DNA of 64,000 nt from CAYOXD01 sp964407825 (lineage in GTDB: Bacteria; Desulfobacterota; Desulfobacteria; Desulfobacterales; JAFDDL01). The notes beneath the pieces are model-generated. The model saw only the letters and a program-made list of their open reading frames with translations, searched no databases and was not told the DNA's origin. The stretch spans positions 1-64,000 of the forward strand of contig CAYOXD010000004.1 in assembly GCA_964407825.1 (NCBI GenBank), in the 5' to 3' direction. Shown here one piece after another: positions 25,212-32,677 of this stretch (position 1 is the first letter of the stretch; each line of letters starts with the position of its first letter). The translations under genes were made by a program, and so were the position numbers.

Positions 25212-26544
25212 ATTGTACCATAACATCAGCACCGAGAATCAATTTCTACTGTCCAGCACGGACTGCCCTCAGTGCGGTCGGCCTGACCGGGAGCTCGGAG
25301 GCCCGCCCGCGGGCGCCCTCGATCGAGATCTGATCCTGGCGTCCTTCCCGGAGGTGCAAACGGGATCCCTGCTTCTCACCCGCTCCCTTGAGAAGCTGGA
25401 CGCGGAGGATCTTTTCAGCATTATGGTGGTGCGCAGCGATCCCGCCCAGCCCCCGGAAACCGAAAATGACGCCGGTGGCCTGGACATTGCCAGGGCCATC
25501 GAAACCGTCTGCGCCGAAGAGACGGGCTGGTGGGGAATCGTCGAACCCGATCTCTTTGTCTGCTTTTTCCCGGAACGTCATGACCCCGTCTGCGGCCAGA
25601 CAGCCGAACGGCTCCAAAAGTGCATCCGGGATGCCGGTCGCGCCACGGTCTCAGTGGGAATCGCCTCCTTCCCGACGGCCGGATTCGCCAGGGACGAGAC
25701 TTTGGCCAATGCCTACAAGGCCCTGGACCACGCCGCCTTTTTCGGCCCTGACAGCCAGATGATCTTCGATGATGTCAGCTTGAATATCAGCGGGGATCAT
25801 CTCTTTCAAAAGGGGGATATCGCTGGCGCCATGGCGGAATTTACGGCGGCTGTGGAGATGGAGCCGGGCAACGTGAACGTCCGCAACAGCCTTGGGGTCT
25901 GCCACAGCCTCCTGGGGCAGTTCCATCAAGCCATAGACGCCTTTGAAACCGTGCTTCGGCTGGCGCCGGCGGAATTCATGGCCCATTACAACCTGGGACT
26001 CGTGCACCTGCTCATGGAAAACCGGGCCGAGGCCCTGGAACATCTCCTGGAAGCCTCTCGGCTCGATGGAGATGTCTATGAGGTGGCGCTGCAAACGGCG
26101 AAGGTATACCTGGAGATGGAGCAACCCGAAAACGGGCTCGCGCATATCCAAACCGCCATCCAGCTGAAACCCACGGCCCTTGCCTACCGGCTCTCGGCGG
26201 ATGCCTATACCGCCCTCGGCCGCACGGACGAGGCCATTGACGCCTATCGCCAGGCCATCAAGCAGAATCCCAACGATGCGGCCGCCCTGTCCTCCCTGGG
26301 ACTTCTCTTTGCGGACCGGGGGGAGAACGCCGAAATTTCGCTGATTTTCTGTGAGAAGAGCGTTGAAATAGCGCCCGATGAGGGCAAGTACCGGCACCAG
26401 CTGGGAAGGCTTTATTTCATGCAGAACCGGCTGGATGAGGCACTCGATGCGTTCAGGCAGGCCGAGGACCGGGGATTCGATTCCGGCGCATATATCGACC
26501 AGATCGAAGCACGCCAGCGACCACCCGAGGATCAGGCCTGTTGA
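25192..26544 (+). CDS. Degenerate GGDEF domain plus TPR repeats
   Basis: 450 residues from ATG 25192, overlapping selA by 20 bp; an upstream TTG at 25174 is possible. Residues about 15-30 hold a CPQCGR pair. Residues about 60-190 resemble a GGDEF fold: the signature region reads GIVEPDLFVCFFPE where GRYGGDEFxxLLP is expected, and the later TVSVGIASFP and ANAYKALDHA match the C-terminal half of GGDEF. Diguanylate cyclase activity is therefore unlikely. About six TPR repeats fill the rest (GDIAGAMAEFTAAVEMEPGN; GRTDEAIDAYRQAIKQNPND). It is probably a scaffold or sensor. Confidence 0.7.
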   Translation: MTPKTPELYHNISTENQFLLSSTDCPQCGRPDRELGGPPAGALDRDLILASFPEVQTGSLLLTRSLEKLDAEDLFSIMVVRSDPAQPPETENDAGGLDIARAIETVCAEETGWWGIVEPDLFVCFFPERHDPVCGQTAERLQKCIRDAGRATVSVGIASFPTAGFARDETLANAYKALDHAAFFGPDSQMIFDDVSLNISGDHLFQKGDIAGAMAEFTAAVEMEPGNVNVRNSLGVCHSLLGQFHQAIDAFETVLRLAPAEFMAHYNLGLVHLLMENRAEALEHLLEASRLDGDVYEVALQTAKVYLEMEQPENGLAHIQTAIQLKPTALAYRLSADAYTALGRTDEAIDAYRQAIKQNPNDAAALSSLGLLFADRGENAEISLIFCEKSVEIAPDEGKYRHQLGRLYFMQNRLDEALDAFRQAEDRGFDSGAYIDQIEARQRPPEDQAC

Positions 26545-26627
26545 AGCCCCTTTTTACCAATAATTCTCGGCGAAAAATCCGGTGCGGAAATAAAAGGCCG
26601 TTCACCGAAAATTGCTACTTTTTGCGG

Positions 26628-26655
26628 TTGATTTTGCACTCCGGATGGTTATGAT
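26628..26655 (+). promoter_or_regulatory. Candidate promoter for the fmdB-hemC-cobA/hemD-moaA transcript
   Basis: TTGATT, 16 nt, TATGAT, ending about 45 bp before the ATG at 26702. The -10 lies inside the left arm of a perfect palindrome (26647-26670), which suggests repression at this promoter. Confidence 0.5.
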
Positions 26656-26670
26656 GGTAAGATCATAACC
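26647..26670. promoter_or_regulatory. Palindromic operator candidate upstream of the fmdB-like gene
   Basis: GGTTATGAT, six bases GGTAAG, ATCATAACC: 9-bp perfect arms. It overlaps the -10 of the candidate promoter. As RNA it could also form a hairpin, but no T-run follows, so operator is preferred. The cognate regulator is unknown. Confidence 0.55.
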
Positions 26671-26701
26671 GGTGAAAGTGCCATTACGGGAGTAGAACCA
26701 T

Positions 26702-26932
26702 ATGCCTATTTATGAATACCACTGCGAGGTCTGTGATCAGAACTTTGAATGTCTGGTTCTGGGCAGCGATATCCCCACCTGCCCCAAATGCAACGGGGAA
26801 AACGTCAACCGACTCATGTCCATCTGCGGCTTTGTGAGCAAAACCGGCAGCGGCGAAACCGCCACCCGCTCGGCCGGCACCTCCGGCTGCGGCGGATGCG
26901 CCGCCACCAACTGCGGAAGCTGCGGCCATTGA
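26702..26932 (+). CDS. FmdB-family zinc-ribbon protein
   Basis: 76 residues. The N-terminus MPIYEYHCEVCDQNFE and CPKCNGENVNRLMS form the CxxC...CxxC zinc ribbon of the FmdB/CxxC_CxxC_SSSS family, a putative regulatory protein group. The C-terminal tail is rich in Gly, Ser and Cys (SGCGGCAATNCGSCGH). Its stop overlaps the hemC start (TGATG), so it is in the tetrapyrrole operon. Function is not established. Confidence 0.85.
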   Translation: MPIYEYHCEVCDQNFECLVLGSDIPTCPKCNGENVNRLMSICGFVSKTGSGETATRSAGTSGCGGCAATNCGSCGH

Positions 26933-27906
26933 TGCCGGCCCGCCTACGAATCGGCACCCGGGGCAGTCAGCTAGCCCTGTGGCAGGCCAACTGGGTGAAG
27001 GATGCCCTCCTTCGACACCACCCCGGCCTCGCGGTGGAACTCGTCATCATCAAGACCAAGGGCGACATCATCCAGGATGTGCCGCTGGCCAGGATCGGCA
27101 GCAGCGCCCTTTTCGTCAAGGAGATTGAAGCCTGTCTCCTCAACGACACCGTGGATGTGGCCGTTCACAGCATGAAGGATATGCCCTCCCTCCTGGGCGA
27201 AGGGCTGGCCATCGCCGCCGTGCCGGTGCGCGAGGACCCGCGGGATGTCCTTATCTCAAAGGATGCCAAAGGCTTCTTCGAGCTGCCCCCAGGTGCCAGG
27301 ATCGGCACCAGCAGCCTTCGCAGGGGCGCTCAGCTGATGCATGCGAGGAAGGATATCGAGCTGGTCTCCATTCGTGGCAACCTGGATACGCGGATCAGAA
27401 AACTCCACACCGACGCCCTGGATGCCATCGTGGTGGCGGCTGCAGGCGTCAGACGCCTCGGACTTTCCGGGCACATCACGGAAACCATCACGCCAGAGCT
27501 GATGCTGCCCGCCGTGGGGCAGGGGGCCCTGTGTATCGAGGTGCGCGGAAACGACGAACGGAGCAGGGAGACGGTATCGGTTCTCGATGACCCACCCACC
27601 CGGAGGGTGGTCACGGCTGAGCGTGCGTTTCTGGGACAGCTGGGCGGCACCTGCCAGGTGCCCCTTGCGTCCCACGGTCGGATCGAGGAAGGCACCCTGA
27701 CCCTGGACGGCCTGGCGGCCTCTCTGGACGGCCGAAAGGTCCTGCGGGACCAGGTCGCCGGCCCCGTCGAAGAGGCGGAGACCATCGGCATCCGTCTGGC
27801 CAGTCGCCTGGCCGGCTTGGGTGCCCTGGACATATTGAAGGACATCTTACCACCGGAGCAGTTTGAAGCGGTTGAGATTCGGATCGGTACAAAAAATGTT
27901 GGGTAA
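26932..27906 (+). CDS. hemC: Hydroxymethylbilane synthase (porphobilinogen deaminase)
   Basis: Polymerises four porphobilinogens to hydroxymethylbilane using a dipyrromethane cofactor. The start MPARLRIGTRGSQLALWQA is chosen because the upstream part of the open frame overlaps the FmdB-like gene; the ATG overlaps that gene's stop. 324 residues. Motifs: VIIKTKGD, AVHSMKDMPSLL, RIGTSSLRRGAQL, SIRGNLDTRIRKL and the cofactor-attachment cysteine in LGGTCQVPLAS (one residue longer than the common GGCQVP). It overlaps cobA-hemD by 11 bp. Confidence 0.95.
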   Translation: MPARLRIGTRGSQLALWQANWVKDALLRHHPGLAVELVIIKTKGDIIQDVPLARIGSSALFVKEIEACLLNDTVDVAVHSMKDMPSLLGEGLAIAAVPVREDPRDVLISKDAKGFFELPPGARIGTSSLRRGAQLMHARKDIELVSIRGNLDTRIRKLHTDALDAIVVAAAGVRRLGLSGHITETITPELMLPAVGQGALCIEVRGNDERSRETVSVLDDPPTRRVVTAERAFLGQLGGTCQVPLASHGRIEEGTLTLDGLAASLDGRKVLRDQVAGPVEEAETIGIRLASRLAGLGALDILKDILPPEQFEAVEIRIGTKNVG

Positions 27907-29437
27907 AGTCTATCTCGTGGGTGCGGGTCCCGGCGACCCGGGACTCATTACGGTCAAGGGCCGTCAGTGCATCGAAAAGGCCGATGTGGTGATCTACGAT
28001 TATCTGGCCGCCCCCTTTCTTCTGACATACGCTCCTGAGACGGCGGAGCGGATCTACGTAGGGAAAAAGGGCGGGGACCACACCCTCTCCCAGGAGGGAA
28101 TCAACGAGCTGATCATGCAGAAGGCCGCCGCAGGCGCCACGGTCACCCGGCTCAAGGGGGGCGACCCCACCATCTTCGGCAGGGGAGGCGAGGAGGCTCA
28201 GGTGCTGGCGGAAAGGGGCATCCCCTTTGAAATCGTGCCAGGCATCACCTCCGCCATCGCCGCGGCCGCCTACGCCGGCATTCCCCTCACCCACCGGGAT
28301 TACACTTCGACCCTGGCCTTTGTAACAGGGCACGAAAACCCGGAAAAGGATACCTCCAGCATCGACTGGGCCGCCCTGGCCAGGGGCATCGGCACCCTCG
28401 TGTTCTTCATGGGCGTCAAGAACCTGCCCCAGATCACCCGGCGCCTCATGGAAAACGGCAAACCGGCCGATACGCCGGTGGCCCTGGTGCGCTGGGGGAC
28501 CACCGCCCGGCAGAGAACGGTCACCGGCACCCTGGAGACCATCGTGGAGGCTGTTGCGCAGGCGAAGCTCTCGGCGCCGGCCATCACTATCGTAGGGGAT
28601 GTGGTGGGACTGCGAGGCAGCCTGGCATGGTTCGAAAACCGGCCACTCTTCGGAAAGACCATCGTGGTGACGCGCTCCAGGGAGCAGGCCAGCGATCTGG
28701 TCCAGCGCCTCACCGATCTGGGCGCCGAGTGCCTGGAGTGTCCGACCATCAAGATCGCGCCCCCCGAGGACGCGGCTCCCCTGGAGGCCGCCCTGGACCG
28801 CCTTGCCGAGTATGACTGGCTGGTGTTCACAAGCGTGAACGGCGTCAAACGCTTCTTCGAGCGTTTATTTGAAAGCGGCAGGGATGCCCGGGCCCTGGGA
28901 TCACTCCGCACGGCGGCCATCGGACCGGCCACGGCCCAGTGCCTTCTGGCCCACGGTATCCGAACCGATATCCTTCCGGCCAGCTACCGTGCGGAATCGG
29001 TCATCGAGGCCTTCTCCGAACGGGACATGAGGGGGAAGCGGATCCTTCTTCCCAGGGCACTGGAGGCAAGGCCCATCCTACCCGTGGAGCTGCGCCGAAT
29101 GGGCGCCCGGGTGGATGAGGTGGCGGTCTACCGCACCCTTCAGGACCGGCGGAACGCCGCCGATCTTCTGGACCGCCTGAAAGCGGGTACCATAGATCTC
29201 ATCACCTTCACCAGCTCCTCCACGGCCCGAAATTTCAAGGCCATGATCCCCAAGGACGAGTTTGCCGGTCTTGTCTCCGGGACGACCATCGCGGCCATCG
29301 GCCCCATCACCGCCGAGACCGCCGAAACGTTGGGGATGCCCGCTCGGATCGTTGCACCGGCCTATACCATCGACGGGCTCTGTGATGCGATTCTGGCGTA
29401 TTATGCGGACAGGAGCAGGGATGATGGGCCCCACTGA
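27896..29437 (+). CDS. cobA: Fused uroporphyrinogen-III C-methyltransferase / synthase (CobA-HemD)
   Basis: 513 residues. The N-terminal half is the SAM-dependent methyltransferase making precorrin-2 (VYLVGAGPGDPGLITVKG; RLKGGDPTIFGRGGEE; VPGITSAIAAAAYAGIPLTHR; GTLVFFMGVKNL). From about residue 255 (GKTIVVTRSREQASDLVQRL) the C-terminal half is uroporphyrinogen-III synthase HemD (TSVNGVKRFFERLF; TFTSSSTARNF). The fusion channels hydroxymethylbilane towards siroheme, cobalamin and the siroheme-dependent heme route of sulfate reducers. The start at 27896 is preferred over a TTG at 27863 by homology of MLGKVYLVGAGPG; the RBS is weak. Confidence 0.94.
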   Translation: MLGKVYLVGAGPGDPGLITVKGRQCIEKADVVIYDYLAAPFLLTYAPETAERIYVGKKGGDHTLSQEGINELIMQKAAAGATVTRLKGGDPTIFGRGGEEAQVLAERGIPFEIVPGITSAIAAAAYAGIPLTHRDYTSTLAFVTGHENPEKDTSSIDWAALARGIGTLVFFMGVKNLPQITRRLMENGKPADTPVALVRWGTTARQRTVTGTLETIVEAVAQAKLSAPAITIVGDVVGLRGSLAWFENRPLFGKTIVVTRSREQASDLVQRLTDLGAECLECPTIKIAPPEDAAPLEAALDRLAEYDWLVFTSVNGVKRFFERLFESGRDARALGSLRTAAIGPATAQCLLAHGIRTDILPASYRAESVIEAFSERDMRGKRILLPRALEARPILPVELRRMGARVDEVAVYRTLQDRRNAADLLDRLKAGTIDLITFTSSSTARNFKAMIPKDEFAGLVSGTTIAAIGPITAETAETLGMPARIVAPAYTIDGLCDAILAYYADRSRDDGPH

Positions 29438-30437
29438 ACAGCATCCATCCGGCTCGAAACTGATCGACAAGTATGATCGATGCCTGAACTATATGCGCAT
29501 CTCCATTACGGATCAGTGCAACCTCAAGTGCATCTACTGCGACCCCTTCGCCCGAACCCCCAAGCTGACCCATGACGATATCCTGCGCTATGAGGAAATC
29601 CTGCGCCTGGTGCGGATCGGGGCGACCCTCGGCCTCTCCAAGGTACGGGTCACCGGCGGAGAACCCCTGGCCCGCAAGGGCGTTTACCATTTTCTGGATC
29701 AGCTGACCACTATTGAGCCGATCAGGGACGTCTCCCTGACCACCAACGCCGTCCTTCTGAAGGACAACCTGGAGAAAATAAGATCTGCCGGGATCAAACG
29801 GATCAACATCAGTCTCGACAGCCTGAAGCGCGAAAAAGTCCAGCGAATCACCGGCCGGGATGCGTTTTCAGAGGTCTGGGAAGCCATTATGGGGGCCCAT
29901 GACATGGGGTTCGCCCCCATCAAGATCAACATGGTGCCCCTTCGGGGCATCAACGACGACGAGCTGGTGGACTTCGCCGAACTGTCTCTGAAGTACCCCT
30001 TTCATATCCGCTTTATCGAATACATGCCCATCGGCAAAACGATCGTGGGCAGCGGCCAGCAGATCCTGGCCGATGAAATCAAGACCAAAATCGAATCCAT
30101 CGGCCCGTTGCTGCCCGTTCAGGACGGCGCCCTCCAGGGGCCAGCGGTCCGGTACCGCTACCAGGGCGCTCCCGGCGAAATTGGACTGATCCGGCCTATC
30201 AGCCAGCATTTTTGCGGTTCCTGCAACCGACTGCGCCTCACTGCGAACGGTCAGCTCAGGGTGTGCCTCCTGTCCGACCTGCAGGTGGATCTCAAGACAC
30301 CCATGCGCCAGGGACTGCTGGACGAGGACCTGAAGGCGCTCTTCCTCAAGGCCGTGGGTCTCAAGCCCATGAGCCACCGGCTCAATGACAGCTGCTCCGG
30401 CCAGCCGGCGGGGCAAATGTCGGCTATTGGGGGGTAA
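29421..30437 (+). CDS. moaA: GTP 3',8-cyclase MoaA
   Basis: A radical SAM enzyme, first step of molybdopterin synthesis. The start MMGPTEQHPSGSK follows GACAGGAGCAGGG; the open frame begins earlier inside hemD. About 338 residues. The N-terminal cluster is RISITDQCNLKCIYC (CxxxCxxC), SAM-binding RVTGGEPLARKG, and the C-terminal cluster HFCGSCNRLRLTANGQLRVCL. The C-terminus ends in Gly-Gly, as required for MoaA activity. It is the last gene of the tetrapyrrole operon and provides cofactor for the Mop system at 36 kb. Confidence 0.93.
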   Translation: MMGPTEQHPSGSKLIDKYDRCLNYMRISITDQCNLKCIYCDPFARTPKLTHDDILRYEEILRLVRIGATLGLSKVRVTGGEPLARKGVYHFLDQLTTIEPIRDVSLTTNAVLLKDNLEKIRSAGIKRINISLDSLKREKVQRITGRDAFSEVWEAIMGAHDMGFAPIKINMVPLRGINDDELVDFAELSLKYPFHIRFIEYMPIGKTIVGSGQQILADEIKTKIESIGPLLPVQDGALQGPAVRYRYQGAPGEIGLIRPISQHFCGSCNRLRLTANGQLRVCLLSDLQVDLKTPMRQGLLDEDLKALFLKAVGLKPMSHRLNDSCSGQPAGQMSAIGG

Positions 30438-30569
30438 GAGGGGCCGTGACCGTTGAACAGAGGGCGCGGTGCGTGGGGGGGGCGCTCCGGCACGCCTCAC
30501 CGGTCGATTCTCCGGGAATTGCTGATCGGCCGGGCGGAGATCCGGCATCAGTTATATAGGGCCTGGTTG

Positions 30570-31040
30570 TCAAGACCGCAGGGTCGCCACCAGCCGCAAC
30601 GGATGGGTCAGAAGATCCAGGGCGGACTGGATACTGGTGCAAACCACATCCGCCGCCGAAACAGTGACCCCGGCTGCCCCCTCCTCCAGGATCACCGCAA
30701 TGCCCAGAACCGCCGCCCTTAGCATTCGGTTGTCGTTCCGGCCGTTTCCGATGCAAACCGTATGGTGACTGCCCAGTCTTTCCACCACAGTCAGCTTGCC
30801 CGCATCCTGGGCCTCCACAGGCAATACGGTGAGCTCACAGGGGATATCCTTCAATTCGTCCGCGGCCCGTCCGAAGGTGTCGGCCGTCAGCACCACCACC
30901 TGGAGGGTCTCCGACAACCGCTTCAGGCGCTCGGCCACCCCCGGCAGCAACCCGCCGTCGCAAGCCAACGTACCGTTAAAATCCAGGACCAGGTGACGTA
31001 GCGACAATCTCCCATATCCCGGGATGTCCACCTCTATCAT
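30570..31040 (-). CDS. HAD-superfamily protein, soluble P-type ATPase P-domain-like
   Basis: 156 residues from MIEVDIPGYGRLSLRHLV, preceded by GAGGAGGAACC. Contains LVLDFNGTLACDGG (HAD motif I variant DxNGT, where the second Asp is Asn), VVVLTADTFGRA (motif II) and CIGNGRNDNRMLRAAVLGI (motif IV, GNGxND). This matches the small free-standing proteins that resemble the phosphorylation domain of P-type ATPases. Substrate unknown. It follows map on the minus strand by 43 bp and may be cotranscribed. Confidence 0.8.
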   Translation of the reverse strand: MIEVDIPGYGRLSLRHLVLDFNGTLACDGGLLPGVAERLKRLSETLQVVVLTADTFGRAADELKDIPCELTVLPVEAQDAGKLTVVERLGSHHTVCIGNGRNDNRMLRAAVLGIAVILEEGAAGVTVSAADVVCTSIQSALDLLTHPLRLVATLRS

Positions 31041-31083
31041 GGTTCCTCCTCGCACAGCGTGTTCACCCAAAAACAATGGTTCG

Positions 31084-31971
31084 TCACAGGGCAAAGGGGG
31101 TCAGGCTCTCGTACCCCTCCTCCGTGACCAGAATCGTTTGCTCGAACTGCGCGGACAGGGAGCCGTCCCGGGTCACCGCCGTCCAGTGATCCTCCAGGAC
31201 ATAAAGCTCCTTGTTCCCCAAATTGATCATGGGCTCGATGGTAAACACCATGCCGGGCAGCAACCGTAAGCCGTCCCCCTTGCGCCCGAAATGGGGTATC
31301 TGTGGGGGTTCATGAAAATCGTTTCCCACCCCATGGCCCACGAACTCACGGACCACCGAGCAGCCCTCCCCCTCGGCATACCGCTGGATGGCCCACCCGA
31401 TGTCTCCGATGGTGTTGCCCGGGCTGACCATCTCCATCCCCCGAACCAGGGACTGCCGAGCGACATCGACGATCTTTTCAGCATCCACCCCAGGGGTTCC
31501 CACGAAGAACATCTTGGATGCATCCGCGTAGTAACCGTTCAGGATCGGGGTCACATCCACATTCACGATATCGCCGTCCCTCAGGACCCTTGAGCCCGGT
31601 ATCCCGTGGCAGATCACCTCGTTCACCGATACACAAACGCTCTTGGGAAACCCACGATAGCCGAGGGGCGCCGGAACGGCACTGTGCTTGAGGGTATAGT
31701 CATGAACAAGGGTATTGATCGTCTCGGTGGTGATGCCGGGCTTGATGGCATCGGCCACCAGATCCAGGATTTCCAGAACGAGCCGACCAGCCTGGCGGAT
31801 GCCGTCGATATCCCGCTCGCTCTTGAACCGGACCTGATATTTCTGGGTATAGACCTGCTTGATGACCTCCAGGGGAAGTTCCTTCTTGCCGAGGCAACAC
31901 CTTTTGTATTTTCGCCCGCTGCCGCAGGGACAAGGCTCGTTTCGGCCGATCTTCTCTGCAAAAATCTTCAT
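31084..31971 (-). CDS. map: Methionine aminopeptidase with N-terminal SEC-C motif
   Basis: Removes N-terminal Met. 295 residues. The first ~30 residues, [19 protein letters not shown], are a SEC-C zinc motif like that at the SecA C-terminus, presumably for ribosome or chaperone contact. The type I catalytic domain follows: [34 protein letters not shown] (Asp ligands), [18 protein letters not shown] (His ligand) and [12 protein letters not shown] (Glu ligand). All five metal ligands are visible. Confidence 0.95.
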   Translation of the reverse strand: MKIFAEKIGRNEPCPCGSGRKYKRCCLGKKELPLEVIKQVYTQKYQVRFKSERDIDGIRQAGRLVLEILDLVADAIKPGITTETINTLVHDYTLKHSAVPAPLGYRGFPKSVCVSVNEVICHGIPGSRVLRDGDIVNVDVTPILNGYYADASKMFFVGTPGVDAEKIVDVARQSLVRGMEMVSPGNTIGDIGWAIQRYAEGEGCSVVREFVGHGVGNDFHEPPQIPHFGRKGDGLRLLPGMVFTIEPMINLGNKELYVLEDHWTAVTRDGSLSAQFEQTILVTEEGYESLTPFAL

Positions 31972-32066
31972 CTGTATCCTGTCTCAAGTAGCTGTCATGT
32001 CAGTGCCCGCGGCCCATGCCACCTTGGATGTCTCACTGGTACTACCGGGTTTAATTAAGAATATTC

Positions 32067-32095
32067 AATCTAAAAGCAACGGCTGAATCTGTCAA
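32067..32095 (-). promoter_or_regulatory. Promoter for map
   Basis: On the minus strand TTGACA (32090-32095), 17 nt, TAGATT (32067-32072). It lies about 95 bp before the map start. Confidence 0.6.
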
Positions 32096-32145
32096 GAAAG
32101 AAACACCAGGGCCTGCCATTGGACGGGTGGGCAGTCCCGGGGAGC

Positions 32146-32174
32146 TTGTCAATCCAGACGTTCATGTTTACACT
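32146..32174 (+). promoter_or_regulatory. Candidate promoter for the 32249 gene
   Basis: TTGTCA, 17 nt, TACACT, about 75 bp before ATG 32249. It is divergent from the map promoter. Moderate match. Confidence 0.4.
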
Positions 32175-32248
32175 TATCGCACGGAAGCAGGACGTATCAC
32201 CATCTTCAGTTCCTCGTAACTTTCGATAGAGGGAGGAGGGCTAGATAT

Positions 32249-32671
32249 ATGAAGGATAATAGTAATTTACACCAAAAAGTGCAGGAGATGTGTGATTGTT
32301 ACACCACCACCGATCCCTTGCCGGAGATGGCCAGGCTGGCCGATGATACCGATCCCCAGGAGGCCGCAACCAAATGGCTCGCCCTGGCGGTCCTCCATGG
32401 CATCAATGCCGGGGCCAACAAGATTTCCCTTCGTCTGGACAGGAATGGCAGCGTCGAGGTGACGGCCCGGTACAACGAGGCGCAGCTGCCCTCCCCGGGT
32501 AAGGCCGTGGGAGAAAAGATCTTTGAATCCATCCGAGAGATCACCCATATCGAAGGGGAAAAGGGCAAGCTGAATTTGGCCCTGGGAGTTCGAGACAGCT
32601 CCGTCGATCTGAGGGTCAAATTGAAATCGGATGAAGAACGGAAAAAACTGACCATCGCCTTCCCGGATTGA
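32249..32671 (+). CDS. Conserved hypothetical protein (140 aa)
   Basis: 140 residues, soluble, no signal or membrane segment. GAGGGAGGAGGG provides a strong RBS. The middle (LALAVLHGINAGANKISLRLDRNGSVEVTARY) and the C-terminal (KLNLALGVRDSSVDLRVKLK) read as alternating beta-strand and helix. I recognise no family. It precedes the nuclease-helicase gene by 6 bp and is probably cotranscribed. Confidence 0.65.
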   Translation: MKDNSNLHQKVQEMCDCYTTTDPLPEMARLADDTDPQEAATKWLALAVLHGINAGANKISLRLDRNGSVEVTARYNEAQLPSPGKAVGEKIFESIREITHIEGEKGKLNLALGVRDSSVDLRVKLKSDEERKKLTIAFPD

Positions 32672-32677
32672 TTCAGG

